A DNA stretch of 64,000 nucleotides from positions 496,001 to 560,000 of the forward strand of contig JAHGAU010000016.1 of the NCBI GenBank assembly GCA_019925105.1. Reading direction: 5' to 3'. Numbering within the stretch: the stretch's first letter is position 1; each line of letters opens with the position of its first letter. This document shows, piece by piece, positions 8,240 through 20,242 of the stretch. The notes under the pieces are model-generated. The model had not been told where the DNA came from, did no database searches, and saw only the letters and a program-made list of their open reading frames with translations. The translations under genes were made by a program, and so were the position numbers. This DNA is from Niebla homalea. Taxonomy: Eukaryota; Ascomycota; Lecanoromycetes; Lecanorales; Ramalinaceae.

Positions 8240-11067
8240 TCATCTACCACTCTTCACCACGTCTGCTAGATAGCCAAGAAGGAACTCCTTCTGATCCGGA
8301 GAGGCAACAGAGGGTTGTGATGGCGCTCGTGAATTTGGAGTGTGCTTCATCTTATTCACCTTACTTAGATTTGGAATATCGCCTCCTCGCAACTCCGCTT
8401 TGGAAGATGGAGGCATTCGGTCAGGGGCATAGAACTTCTTCTGCTGGAGGGCAGTCTTCCCAGACACGTCTGGAGAAGTTGGATTGGTGCTTTGAATGGT
8501 TGCGGAAGTAAAGACGTCACCTGGTAACTTGTGGATTTGTGGCAGTGGTGAAGTTGCCGACTTTTCAATCGGGCTAACAATAGTCATAGGATCTATTGGA
8601 GTATTACCGGGAGGCGAGATCGCAGGAGAAGGTTTTGTGAATAGGGACAGTAGGGACTTCTTGTGATCGCTGGGTTGGGCCGCGTTTCGGGATACCAAAG
8701 CACGGTGCTTAGGCGAAGGTAGTGGTTGGATGGGCGACGGCTCAGTTGAACCTTGAGACATATCGGCTCGGCGTAGTATCTGCGGCTGGTACGGTTTTGG
8801 AGGTGCATGGTGCGCCTTCAGATCAGGCGTGGGCGGCTGTGGTTGTCTGATTGATTGAGTTTGGACTTGTAGCTGATATGAGTCCTGAGATCCTTCTACA
8901 GGGAAATGAGCAATCTTCGGCGCAGACGGAGTGACGGGAGGACCGTGAGGGCTAGAGGGTCTAGAAAGTATTTTGATTGGAGTGGCTTTCAATGGCCCGT
9001 TCATGGGCTTTTGGGTGACCTCATGAGAATCCCGGCTAGACGATCTGATCATATCAAATTGCGGGGTATTCAGTGGGCCATTGACCGTGGCAGAGACTGG
9101 AAGATTGCCGCGTTTTGATTTCTGCTGTGTCCGGGTCTGTCCATTCGGGGTGGCAGCGGCAACAATGTCCATCTGGGGAGGCTTTGGAGCGCTTGGCACG
9201 CGTCCTTTGGAATGTGCTGGTGCTGGTGAAGCGGAGAGCTCGATTGCAGGTGATGGCACATGCATTTTCTGAGAGTCAGCACCAGATGCTGAGGGCGCGC
9301 GTAATATGTTGAGGAGGTTCGCGTGGTGCGTTGATGCTGGTTTGGCGCTTCCTCCTGCTCTCTCTGACCGAGGTCGTTGAATTTGCGGTGGCACAAGATT
9401 CATGCCAGTCATCGCTTTATGTTGGGAAGGCGTTGTAGACCCCAATTCGCTAGGAAGTTGGGTAGCAGTGTTCGTTGACTTCAACTCCGATGATGCCTTT
9501 CCCTTGAAAAGGTTCAACAGTGCCGAAGACTGCGCTGTCAACTTAGGCGGCGGCAGCTTATTCGGAGGAGGGGCTCTATCTTGAAACGGCTTCTGGAAGG
9601 ATGGGGCACCCTGGTGAGACTGAAAATGAGGTATTTGATGAGAGAATGGCTGTGAAAAGTGAGGAGCCGCACGCGTTTCGGCGAGACGAGGTTGGAATTG
9701 AGCGGCCTGTGCAGGAGGAAACGAGGGTCTGGATATCGATGGCTGTAATCCGGGTATCTGGCTAGGTTTGAGAGTGTTTGCTTTATGAGCCGTTGATGGC
9801 CGAATAGCTTGTTGATGGTTCAGATTCCGCACAGGAAAGTGCGGCGGCGGCGGTAATGATGGTAGTCTTTGTGAAGGACCATGATGAGGCGGTGAAGCTG
9901 GCAATTGAGGTTCTTCAATCATTTGATTGAGAGGTGTTTGAGGCTTATTTCCTGGTCGGTCTTCACTACCTTGTCGCAGAAGGGCGAGAAGATCGGCTGA
10001 CTTGGGCACCATGTTCGTTTGCTCGTTATGTTGCTCGATAGGTGAGCTAGACACCTCAGGAAGGTCAACAGTTCTTGCCTGACTCGACTGCTGAAGGGTA
10101 TGGAGAAGCGTTGCCAGATGATCTTGCTCGACCCGCTCGTCACCCAAGTTATCATCCGCAATATCCTGTTCTAATGTTGCCTCGTGAACCTGCGGCACCG
10201 GATTTGCCTGAGCGATACTTGAGGCTCTGTCTCGTCTGCGCTGTTGGTTAATCCACTTCTTCAATGGTCCAAGAAAAGGTGCCACCATGTAGAATTTGTT
10301 TGCATTGATAGCAAGCTCTTCCCCGTGACCCTGCTGCTGCTGTTTCTTCACTTTAATTGTGGGTAATTCTGACAGTCTATGCCACTGCACCCTGCTGATC
10401 TCTTTGCGTGTCTGAGGTTCGAAATGAGTGTCCGCATGGACCCCTCTGAACATATACATCTTCACATCCTGTCCCCTAATGTGTACCTGTAGGTACTTCA
10501 TGTCATTCTCTTCGCCCACAAGACCAGCAGATTTGAGGTCAAGGCCCGTTTCTTCCAGCGCTTCTCTCACCGCACAGTTCAAGTCGCTCTCGTTTTGATC
10601 GATTTTGCCACGTGGGAAACTCCAGTTGGCACCTTTCTTCCATCCCTTAACCAAAACGACTTCATCCATATCTTCATTCAGCATGATGACACCTCTGACG
10701 GGCACTATCGTTTTGTACTCCAAAAAATACTGAAAGGCTTGTTCCTGCATCTCCAAAGGCCAAGTATTGAGCAGAGGACAGTGTTGGAACATGACGGCGC
10801 AGAAATTGCGAAGATTGAGCGAGGGAAGATTGGGGTCCAGAGGACGGAGGAAGTCTTCGTAGAACCATTGTGCCTCTTCTACTTGGAACAGTATCCGCTC
10901 CGGCCGAGACAGCTCTTCAACGGGAACATTCAGGATAAAGCGGACACATAGGTCATCCAGCCCTGACGAACAGGCCAGTCAGTCGTTGAACATCAGAGCT
11001 GGTCTTAGGAGACTGCTCCAGCTGCAGGACTCTTACAGTCAACCAGCTGCATCTTCCCATCTGTCAT
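8240..11067 (-). CDS. DCP2: mRNA-decapping enzyme subunit 2
   Basis: Two exons on the minus strand: 11037-11067 (only 31 nt) and 8240-10962, joined over a 74-nt GTAAGA...CAG intron, giving 917 residues. The join reads MTDGKMQLVDW then LDDLCVRFILNVP, restoring the complete N-terminal regulatory domain (EEAQWFYEDFLRP). The Nudix box GKIDQNESDLNCAVREALEETGL lies at about residues 129-151 with all catalytic glutamates. Box B follows, with a basic KKWINQQRRRDR helix. The remaining 650 residues are Pro/Ser/Gln-rich and disordered, with repeated short leucine motifs (see findings). Dcp2 hydrolyses the mRNA 5' cap in P-bodies with Dcp1 and Edc3. The ATG found without the intron (10792) would lose the regulatory domain. 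Confidence 0.95.
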
Positions 11068-12124
11068 CGTGGTGTCTGTCGTTTCGCATATCTATCCCGG
11101 GGTCGGACAGACTGCAGCGACGCAGCAAATCAGGCAATTGTTGATCACCCAAGTACACAAGATTTTAGAGAGAGACCCGTGACGTATTGATAGGCTTCAC
11201 TGCCCCACGCTTAGAAGCAAATATTTGACTGATAGACCAAGTTGAGCACGAATGTTCTAGATTCATGGATGTAAGCGGAAGCAAAAGGGCTCGAGGAATC
11301 CCGTGTTGGGAGGGTGTCACAGCAGCGAAGTTGAACCATTACCCAGAAGCGGCTAGCTTGCACAGCCACCGCTCCAAACGCCACATGGCGCAGTCCCCAG
11401 CTTCAAAGTAGCTGGACTCCGTCAAAATAATATCAGTATGAACTGCTGCAACGCCTCATGATAAAACGGACTTGAAGCAATTGACTCCCAGTGTGTTTGA
11501 TAACTTTCTAACTCTTCACAATCACAAGCAATCCCGGCTGAGATATATTCTAGATGAAAGATATTCAGTGAGCTCTAATCTGGAATCTCTATATGAAACG
11601 TCATCTTTGAAATGCAATAAGATATTGATCTAGCAGCATTTACAAAGTTGCAGCTATCTAGGTACAGCTCTGGTGGCCGCATTTGGCTGGGGGACAGAAT
11701 TTTGCAGTCAAATTGAAGTACCGGCATTTACTGGACCGCCCGCAATCATGCAGATCATCTGCGTGACGAATGAAAGTTGTGAAGCTTGTCGACCTAGCAA
11801 TATTTCTAAACAATCCGATCAAACAGACCTATAAATATGTCGCGCCGTGACCTTTCTTTCTTTCTCTGCCATTCAAGTCTTCGAAAGTAAAGTGTGTCGA
11901 GGCAAGTGTTTCATTGATACATCATTTGCCTTTGACATTCACTTCTTGTCGTTTCACATCAAGGTGACGAAACTCACTCCTTTGTCACACTTGCTGTTAT
12001 AAGAAGTCTTGCGCTCCTCTCCTACGCACCCACATCCCATCCCATCCCATATCCTTGCACACAAACCCGCGCTGGTCGCATACGTCCTCTGCTCTCTTCC
12101 AACCTATCACACAATCTTGCAAAC
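11068..12124. other. Divergent intergenic region between DCP2 and the DUF4112 gene
   Basis: Just over 1 kb lies between two divergent start codons. No coding frame is supported. It should hold the DCP2 promoter on the left and a TATA-containing promoter with a CT-rich leader on the right. Confidence 0.6.
11830..11837 (+). promoter_or_regulatory. TATA box (TATAAATA) of the DUF4112 gene
   Basis: A consensus TATAAATA lies 287 bp upstream of the ATG at 12125. A long CT-rich stretch (tttctttctttctctgcc), typical of fungal transcription start regions, follows it. Confidence 0.5.
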
Positions 12125-13189
12125 ATGTCTAGCAATGCAATCATGTACGCCGGCAAGACAGCCGGCAAAATGTTTTTCAAGAAAGGCGGAAAGGGAGGAG
12201 ACGGCAAGGGTCACAAGGACGACAAGTTCTCCTCAAAAGATGAGGTAAGCTGTGACATCCTTGGACAGCGTGACCAGACACTGACGTTCACCGTTTTCTA
12301 GGGTCCATATTATTACATCGGTCCCGTGTACGACAAGCATACTTTGAAGCCGCTTCGCGATCGAAAGGGTAGACTGGTCATCAAAGAACAAAAGAAGAGC
12401 AAGGCCTACTTCATGGCGCAAGGCATCCCTGAAGCTGACGCCGAGTTGCTGGTCAAGATCAAGAAGCGTGCTATGCTTCTCGACGGAGGACGCAAGGTTG
12501 CTGGCTTGCCTATTCCAGTAGGCTTGAGCGCTGCCATTGGCCTAATACCTGCGGCTGGTGACGCTGTTGACGGTCTCTTGGCTTTCCTTCTCACGCGGAC
12601 TGCTCGTGGCGTAACCGACGGACTTGATCCCTGGATTCAGAAGAGGATGATGGCGAATGTAGCCTTCGATGTTATCATCGGCCTTACACCCGTTTTGGGC
12701 GACCTTGCAGATATGTTGTACAAATGCAACACCCGAAACACCGTTCTTCTGGAAAAGATGCTCAGGGATCGTGCGAAGAAGGCTATGCATGCGGCCGAGG
12801 AAGAATACAAAATGCATCATGGCCATTCAGGCGCACACGATAGGCGCCCGAATCATCCAGCTAGACTGGCTGGTAGTGAGGACAGTGATAGTAGCCGTGG
12901 CACTCCAAATGGCAGCGTCAGAGCAATGGAGATGCAGGAGCAACCTAAGAGGTCCTGGACTGGCGGATTTGAATCCAAATCCGGCCAAAAAAGCAATGCA
13001 CTGGCTCCAAAGGTTCCAACCCACAGTAACGCCCCAGCACAAAACAGCTCCCGTCAACAACCAAACGGGATATCTGTGGATGGTGGTCGGTTCGTCAATG
13101 CACCAGCACCGAGCGACTCGCGTCAGCCACCCAATGGTAACTCCAAAGCGGGGGGCGGCCGCTTCATCAAAGCGCGCGACCTTTTGTGA
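12125..13189 (+). CDS. DUF4112 membrane-associated protein
   Basis: Exons 12125-12244 and 12302-13189, with a 57-nt GTAAGC...TAG intron, encode 335 residues. Residues 1-40 are Lys/Gly-rich. Residues about 85-195 carry the DUF4112 core: a conserved LLDG start, then two hydrophobic hairpins containing IPVGLSAAIGLIPAAGDAVDG and FDVIIGLTPVLGDLADMLYKCN. These Gly/Pro/Asp turns are the hallmark of the family. The C-terminal 130 residues are disordered, with a near-duplicated segment (SSRQQPNGISVDGGRFVNAP, then SDSRQPPNGNSKAGGGRFI). The function of DUF4112 is unknown; a membrane location is inferred from the hydrophobic hairpins. The 40-residue first exon reads straight into the conserved part. Confidence 0.85.
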
Positions 13190-13636
13190 TGATCGAATTC
13201 TGCGAAGGCGTCAGGGATTCCCGGTCATAGACGAGGTCAATGATAGCGTGGGTACATATCCAGGGTTTGCGGATTCTAGCGTGCATGAGATACCCGACCA
13301 TGAGATAGAGATCGATGATAAGCTCATTGAAAATATGCACTCAACCCAGTCACTTCTCCTATGTCTCTTTCTGACCATGTGTTTGAACTTTGCACTGTCC
13401 AGTGAATTATGAGAGTGGTAACATGCCGAGATGTCATGAGTAGCTCTCGGAGGCGTTTACGCCAGGACCATTGACGTCTTGGGAGTTGTGTGTTGCGTAA
13501 AGCAATACTGACTTCGCAGTTCGATCGGAAATGCCTTTGTTGGCGCTATTAATGACTGAACCTCTGTGCTCATTACGGATCCGCAGGGATGAAAAATCTC
13601 GATCAGTGCAGCCGTCCGCTTCTACGAGTAACCACC
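13190..13636. other. Convergent 3' region, nothing seen
   Basis: About 450 bp between the convergent stop codons of the DUF4112 gene and CTU2. No supported frame; presumably the two 3' UTRs. Confidence 0.6.
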
Positions 13637-14734
13637 TCAGCTCCTTTTGTCCAAGCTTAGTGTTTGCGAGCAGCCTTGACAGATATTTGAGCCAGCTCCA
13701 TCCGACGCTTTGGCCGTGAGCGGGAGTAAACAGAGACCACAAGTTGGTGCATGCTGGGAAGGTTCGAAGGGGTTTAATTTCCCCGTAGTCCTGACAACAT
13801 TGGCGACAATGCTTGGATAACTCTCCTCAACCGATGCGAAATATTGCCCCATTAGCAAATCGATTGAGTTGTCTTTCGTTGAGGCTGCAACGCCCGAGTC
13901 TGGATCATCCAATACAAAAGCCGTCAATGGGGGGTTCGTGATGCTAGCGTAGATTAGCAGCTCCTTTCTCAGCAGATCCCTCAATGGAAAGCTTCGCTCC
14001 ACACCGTAGATCGCAACATTGTCCATGATCAGCCAGGGAAGGTAGCCACCCCTCCCCTTCGCGGTTTCTGCGAGCGTACGTTCGGCAAGCCGGGTAGTTG
14101 TGTCCCCATATACGATGTGACTACATCCTTTCCGCTGAGCGAACGCCGCAATGAGCCTTCCACGTGTGATGTGAATAAGATCGGCCTTGGAAGTTGCTGA
14201 ACTGACAGTGGTCAGGCAGGTTTCTAGCCTCTGCAAGGGATCCCTTGCCCTCTCCTCCTCAGGTTGTCTTTCTCCTCTTGTATACTCGTCTATATCGATA
14301 CCATACTTGAAGCAGTCTTGTATGGGAACGACATCTATATCATAGGCAGGAAAAGCGGACTTGACTGTCTGGGTCTGGCTTTGCGATAAAGTAGGACCAG
14401 AAATGGAAGACTGGTCGATGAACAGTAGATGAATGACGAAGCCAGGATGGCGGCCTTGTTGAGACCGCTCCTTGAGCTGCGTATCAAGCAAATGGAGCAA
14501 AGAGACGGAGGAAATACCCAATGACAGTGCAAGCAGAATGTGCCTCACCGGTTCATTGAACCCACCTCTGATTTTGTTTGACTCAAGTCTCTTGATGACT
14601 TTAGTATGAATATACTTGATGAAGCAATCTTTACACAGCTGTTCCGCACGAATGGCATATGTAAGCCTTTCATTGTGGCATCTCGCACATTTGCTAGTGC
14701 TTGCTTGCTCAGAGATGTGCACAGCCTCTGGCAT
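13637..14734 (-). CDS. NCS2: Cytoplasmic tRNA 2-thiolation protein 2
   Basis: A 365-residue, single-exon protein. The N-terminus has a zinc-binding pair CARC...CKDCF, and the C-terminus a second pair CGLC...CQGC, as expected for Ctu2/Ncs2. Between them, the ATP-pyrophosphatase fold is represented by LALSLGISSVSLLHLL at about residue 68, where the catalytic SGGxDS loop of its partner Ncs6 is degenerate; this is normal for Ncs2. Other conserved parts are KKG-like FAQRKGCSHIVYGDTTTRLAERTLAETAKGRG (split here only by reading, not by an intron). Ncs2-Ncs6 thiolates U34 of tRNAs for Lys, Glu and Gln using sulfur delivered by Urm1. The gene is divergent from the PTM1-like gene over 313 bp. Confidence 0.9.
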   Translation of the reverse strand: MPEAVHISEQASTSKCARCHNERLTYAIRAEQLCKDCFIKYIHTKVIKRLESNKIRGGFNEPVRHILLALSLGISSVSLLHLLDTQLKERSQQGRHPGFVIHLLFIDQSSISGPTLSQSQTQTVKSAFPAYDIDVVPIQDCFKYGIDIDEYTRGERQPEEERARDPLQRLETCLTTVSSATSKADLIHITRGRLIAAFAQRKGCSHIVYGDTTTRLAERTLAETAKGRGGYLPWLIMDNVAIYGVERSFPLRDLLRKELLIYASITNPPLTAFVLDDPDSGVAASTKDNSIDLLMGQYFASVEESYPSIVANVVRTTGKLNPFEPSQHAPTCGLCLLPLTAKASDGAGSNICQGCSQTLSLDKRS

Positions 14735-15047
14735 ACTGGAATAGTTGCCTTGTAACGTGCGTGAAAGAAAGGAAAGGAGTCAGTGTGCGGCGAAGTCAAT
14801 AATGCAAGGCAGCGGAGCGTGCCAAGGCTTGGCTTGCTGCGCAAGCTAGTTCTCAGCTCCGCTTGGAGGACAGCGAGGCTGCCGGCTGATTCTCCCATAC
14901 CAATATAACTTTGGCTTCATACTCTGAATGCTGAGATGTTACTTTGTCGTGAATTGATGATTACGACTTCATGATGAGCTTCAACCATCGTGTAACCTAG
15001 TTCCATTCTTCCCGACCCTTTCCATAGGGACGTGACAATCTTTTACC

Positions 15048-16785
15048 ATGAGGTCCGCTGCGAACATCTTGCTGGGTACAGCTTTCCTAACAGCTTCGGC
15101 GTTAGCTGGCGAGGTTAAAATTGTTGGCCCCCATCAAGTCATCTTTGCTGTCCGCCGCTAACAATCTTTAGACGCAGAGACTCCCAGATAGGCAGCAATG
15201 CAATGGGATGTACAGCAGGAAAGCCTGGGGTGGAGATACCGACCCGTTCATTCTTACGACATTTACACAAGATACTCCTGAAGGCGACGAAGACCCCGTA
15301 GTAAGCTTGGTCGTTTTCGAGTGGAAAGACCATGATCTTGTTGGCGTTTGGCCATCAGAGGACGCAACAGAGGTGAGACGAGGTCACTACGGACACCCCC
15401 GGGCTTTGCTCAAATCCATCTTTAGAAACAATACATATGCGACAATGCTGCATTGGAGAAAGATTTATGCACCCAGGAACAAGTAGGGGGATTCATAATA
15501 CAAGACAATGACACGGCAAGAACTCCCATCATCACCAAGCCAATACACCTGAAAGAACCCGTCGCCATCAGCTACCCCATCCAACGGACCGGCTTCTATT
15601 GCGTGGGCACACTAAGTCAAGGCATCGATTACAAGGCTGTGGCGGAATTCAGGAATGCCTATGGCGAATTGCAGGCGGCGCAAATCGCAAAGTTGCCCTT
15701 TTACGGCGGCTTGACCATCGTCTACGCAGTACTTGCCATCTTTTGGGGCTTCTTGTACGTCCAGAACCGACACGACATACTCCCGGTGCAGAATTACATC
15801 ACCGCCATCATCGTCTTCCTGATTGTGGAGCAATTGATGACGTGGGGCTACTACGACTTCACCAATATACACGGTAGTAACGCTTTCGCCAAAGTTCTCA
15901 TGATCATTGTCGCCATCCTCAACGCAGGTCGCAACTCCTTTTCCTTCTTCCTACTGCTCATTGTCTGCATGGGCTATGGTGTCGTCAAGCCAAGCCTTGG
16001 CAAGACCATGTGGTATGTCCGTGTCCTAGCCCTCTGTCACTTTGTGTTCGGAGTCATCTACGCCATCGCCAGCTTGACCATTACGCCTGAGAATGCCGGA
16101 CCCTTGGTACTGCTGGTCATACTCCCGCTCGCAGCCAGTCTGACAGCATTCTATGTGTGGACCCTCAATTCTCTGAATCTTACCATGAAAGATCTTCTGG
16201 AGCGAAAGCAGAGCGTCAAGGCCATGATGTACAAGAAGCTCTGGTGGTGCATCTTGGCAAGCATTGTGGTCATCTTCGGCTTCTTTTTCCTCAACTCTTT
16301 CAGCTTCGCGGGGAGAAGCGACCCAGACTTTGTTCCCAATCACTGGAAAACCAGATGGTTCATATTGGATGGATGGTTGAATCTGGTCTATCTGGTCGAC
16401 ATTGGCTATGTGGCTTATCTATGGCGGCCCACGGCCAATAACAGGCGATTCGCCATGAGTGATGAGGTACGTATTTTCGCCTCCCCAACGAAGAAGGTGC
16501 AAAATCTTGCTCACAGAAGGATAGATTGCTCAAGATGACGAAGGATTTGAAATCGCCTCCTTTGGTGGCTCGCTTGATGACGAGGAAGATGCTCGCTCAC
16601 CGCTCCCTCACGGGGCGAACGGCTCCTTGTCGCCAGTACCTCCGAAGCCAATCAACGAGAATCAGCCCACGCGACACTCGCTTGACGGGGAGACTATCTT
16701 TGCGGTAGGCGAGGATGGCGATAAATGGTCTGATGATGACTCGCCGCGGAGCTCTGGGGAAAGGACAAAATTGACCAGCAAATGA
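15048..16785 (+). CDS. PTM1/TMEM87-like seven-TM Golgi protein
   Basis: Four exons are inferred: 15048-15113, 15172-15372, 15426-16466 and 16525-16785 (522 residues). Exon 1 encodes a signal peptide. The luminal part contains NGMYSRKAWGG, a pair of Asn-linked glycosylation candidates, and KQYICD with a Cys typical of the family's luminal domain. Seven hydrophobic helices follow from about residue 155 to 400, including the conserved WGYYDF and RNSFSFFLLLIVCMGYGVVKPSLG. The cytosolic tail is acidic. These proteins (lung seven-TM receptor or GOST superfamily) sit in Golgi or endosomes. Introns 2 and 3 have good signals (GTGAGA, GTACGT). Intron 1 has a weak GTTAAA donor but a good branch (GCTAAC); its exact donor is the least certain part. 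Confidence 0.85.
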
Positions 16786-16936
16786 GGGAGGATGTGTCTC
16801 CCAGCTCAAAATAGTGCAATCTTCCTTCAGATGTGTAGACTTCGGAATTAAGACCATATCACAAGGCGCCCAGGGGGGGTATCATTCTATAGCAGAGGCA
16901 TGAGGAGCAGAACCAAGCGTGTTCAATACCATGATT

Positions 16937-17532
16937 TCATCTTTTGCCCTTCTTCTTCTTCTTCCCACCACCAGCATCTCCTCCCTTCCCTTGCCCCGCT
17001 CCTTGGGATTGTGGTTTACCACCCTTGGCTTGCTCCTTACTGGTCTCGTGGATCTCTCCATCCTTTTCAGGTTTGCCCGCTTCAGCGCCATCAACATCCA
17101 TGGCTCCATTCTCCTCTGCTTCCGCCTTCGGTGGCAGTCCAGTCATCACCCTCCCACATCTCCCCAGCACAGCGACCAGTCTGCCCACCTCAGCTCCCTT
17201 GTCGGTCTGATACTTCAGACACGTTCCACTGACCGGGTCGTAGCATTTCAGTGTAAGCCGCGCTTTCTTCGCCCTTTTTCGCTTCTTTGAAGAATCTTCT
17301 GCGGCCGCATTGCTGTTGTCTGAGCTTTTTTCTGTGCTTAGTGAAGAGGGTTTGTGCCTGTTTGGAGGGGGGGAAGGGTGGGGAACGTTGTATTTGGTGG
17401 TCACGCGCGCCTGGGAACAAGGATTAGTACATGAGGCACGTCACGGTCGACAAGACTTGCAGTAGTCGGGCGTGCCGAGATGAGAAGACTCGCTTGCTCC
17501 AGAAAGGATTGTGCATTTGGGAGATATGGCAT
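16937..17532 (-). CDS. Signal recognition particle 9 kDa protein (SRP9/SRP21)
   Basis: Two exons, 17461-17532 and 16937-17410, give 181 residues. Exon 1 encodes MPYLPNAQSFLEQASLLISA and exon 2 continues ARVTTKYNVP, then KARLTLKCYDPVSGTCLKYQTD, the SRP9 core that pairs with SRP14 and binds the Alu domain of SRP RNA. The intron joining them (17411-17460, 50 nt) begins GCAAGT rather than GT, and has a strong TACTAAT branch site and a CAG end. With a GC donor the frame is preserved exactly; no GT donor does that. After the core comes an acidic then Lys/Gly-rich tail ending in KKKKKGKR, typical of fungal SRP21-like proteins. It acts in cotranslational targeting to the ER. Confidence 0.88.
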
Positions 17533-17709
17533 GACCGACTGTTTTAGAAGGGCTCCTTCGTGTGCCCACAGTTCAAAAGATGTGGGAGACGGAGACAGTG
17601 GCGCGGATTTAAGCTTCAAGAACTTCTCCGTCCAAAGGTAGATATTTAAGCAAGTCGACTACAGTGATAATTGCCCAGCATAGAGACTTCAGCATTTGTG
17701 AGAGGTGTT

Positions 17710-19498
17710 ATGGGCGAGGAAGGGGATGGAAGCTTCGGTCAGGTAGCTCCGAAAGCCAATTCTGGTGAGGAAGCCGGTCAGGCACAAGAGCCTTCTAGCC
17801 AGGGCACAGCTCTTGCACATGATCTCCTAAGTAGATGTCGAAGCCTTCTTGAAGAGCTTGAGGAATTCAACGATTTTCTGAAGGAGGCAAAATCTGAGGT
17901 GTCCCGGAATCCTGAGGAATATGGTGTCGACATAAAGCATTTCCGAGGCTCCGTCCAAACGGAATTGAAATCTCTGGAGAAGGTAAGGTTATCCATCCTT
18001 TTGGTCCTGCTGATCTTCTACCGCGAATGGATTCTACATGATGTTATCGAATTCTTGAAAAATACGTGAAAAATCTACAAACATAGTGTGCGTCCTCAAG
18101 AGGCTGTTTCTGATCTCCGAGGTTGAGGAACTTCTAATCTCTGGTGTTTGAGTTGCTATTCTCCTTACTCACCGTATTGGCCAGATCTCACTTGCCGACC
18201 CAGAGGCCGACAAAACAGTGCATACCTTAAAATCTAGCAACCTGCCGTTCTACGCAGCAATATGGGATGCAGCAAAGGGGAGTCGAGGTCTCGTCGCTCT
18301 CCACAAACGATTTTATTGGGAGCAGACCCGCAGCAGAAATGCCAAACGAGAATCCCAGAGACGCTCTGCTTTGGTCGATGTCGTGGCCGAGGATGGCCAA
18401 TCATGGATCAAAGTCTCGACCATGTCAGAGCAACGCTTGTCACTTGAGCTGGCAAAGGCACAGTGGGAAGCCGCGGACTCATCAGACGAAGAATCGGGCG
18501 AAGATGACAGCAGAGCTTCTGTAGTCGGCGGCCACATGAATGATCACGAGGACATCGATCGAGAAGATGCAGTCGACCGCGTTGAGCTTGTAAGAATGGC
18601 GTATGACCTCCGCCGCGCCTCTCAAGCACACCGAATCCACTATATCCACCCCCGAGTGACCTTCGTTCTCCCCAAAATTTCCCATCCCCCTCCACAAAGT
18701 CTCTCGCGGCTATTGGACCGCATTCGGTCCACTGGTGCTATTGTCGAACTTGCCTCCAGCCCGGTCGATGACGATGACCAATGTGCATCCAGCTCTTCTC
18801 TCGTCGAGATGTTCTCACGTCTATTGCCAGCGCGCCATCCGCCACTTACCGAAACGCTGAACATTGATTGCACAATTCTCCTAGCACTGGTATCAGATCT
18901 TTCGCACATGACGAACCATCGGATAGAGCCCGATTACAACGTGGCCATCAAGCGTCAAATCGAACTGGAATCACGGGAGCATCTGCTTCCGTCATCGCTC
19001 TGGCCGGGGATGGCAGGTAGGAAACTGGTGTCTACCGAAGAAGCGGTGAATCGCATGTGGGAAATCGTGGATACAATCGCGACTCCATCAGAGCGAGCTC
19101 GAACGGAATTGATCACCAATCAGCGCAGACCAACCAGGGGCGCTGATCTGCTCGCTGAAATGAAGCAATACAGCGACTATCCGATACCATCCACCATGCG
19201 CCTGCCCATCGTGATTGTGCCGGGGCCAAATCAGTCAGAGCTAGTAGCCGCGGTGGAAGAAGGGCAATTGCCTGAAGTATCCTACCAAGTCGCCGGTGAG
19301 CTCTCGGACATCAACCGCAGCGTCTTCATGTACGGCTGGCTGCACGGCTATACCACCATCAGCTCCAATCGAACCGTTGCGAAGACAGTAGAGAGCATTA
19401 TTGGTAAGCATGGCAAAGAGGAAGACCAAGGCCCTGTCATCTGGCTCAGTGAGCCCGCACGAAGTTTGTTGGGTAAGGAGAAGGAAAGACGGAAGTAG
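17710..19498 (+). CDS. DUF1308 domain protein (C7orf25/UPF0415-like)
   Basis: Exons 17710-17982 and 18185-19498, joined over a 202-nt intron (GTAAGG...CCAG), give 528 residues. Residues 1-90 are acidic and helical. The join runs ...LKSLEK to ISLADPEADK and then into SSNLPFYAAIWDAAK and GLVALHKRFYW, a strongly conserved block of the family. The C-terminal third carries LIVATNNE-like segments expected in DUF1308, including the LNIDCTILLALVSDLSH and AVNRMWEIVDTIATPSERARTELI blocks, which resemble a PIN-like nuclease fold. Function is not established. The frame opens at TTG 17671; the first ATG at 17710 was chosen. The intron is long for this window, but no internal exon was found. Confidence 0.82.
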
Positions 19499-20242
19499 TC
19501 GATTGTCCATCGCTGATCTAGGCACGGAAGCGGGTCGATGTGTGGCTCCCTATTCTACTCGATGACACAGACGATTGTTCAAGGAGAATTGAGCATCATC
19601 AGGTTGTACTAGGAGTGACTCATCAAGCCATTGGAGTTGAGGATAATAAAAGGGGCGTTCGGAATGGTTGGCAATAAGAAAGCGCTCGGAGTGATCGGAC
19701 CACGCGACTGTCGCTGGTTTTGGTATTAGCGGCTAGATGACCTCAGGCAGCCGCGTCGATTTATTGGCACAGCCAGGTGGGCAGAGTAAACATCGGAGTC
19801 GGCTCTCACTGCTGAATAACCAGATGAATTCACCCATGAGTAACGGCGTCTGACAATGGTTGGTCAATGGAGCGGTACGAAACTCAATTCAGTCACAATG
19901 CCTCAAATGCCTGACTCATGATGGCTTCTTTGTTATCCTGCAGGCTGCACCCATGGTACACTGGAGCTCAGTGCGGAGTTCGAATTCGGAGTGGGCGGTG
20001 AAATGGGTGCCTGGAGTCTGATATGTTGGTAGCGTGAATGGAGAGGTGGGATGTGTATATATATATAGAGCTCCAGCCTTTCCTCAACATCAAAGATTGA
20101 CCATCATCTCAATTTGAATCAATCCTTATCAATCCAACCACACTCCCAATCACTACAACCACGTACTCAACCCTTCTTTCCCCAGCCCTTCCAAAATCAA
20201 TAGCCAGCCCCCAGATCGCCCCATCCATACCACTCACTCACA
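19499..20242. other. Intergenic region with a strong promoter at its right end
   Basis: About 740 bp with no supported frame. The last 200 bp hold a TATA run and a CT/CA-rich leader for the small gene at 20243. Confidence 0.6.
20055..20069 (+). promoter_or_regulatory. TATA box of the small hydrophilic gene
   Basis: A TATATATATATAG run lies about 175 bp upstream of the ATG at 20243, followed by a leader rich in CAATC and CCAACC motifs. Such promoters usually drive inducible, highly expressed fungal genes. Confidence 0.6.

Noticed and set aside
12669..13412. 247-codon frame overlapping the DUF4112 gene
   Set aside because: It is a shadow of the DUF4112 coding sequence in another frame.
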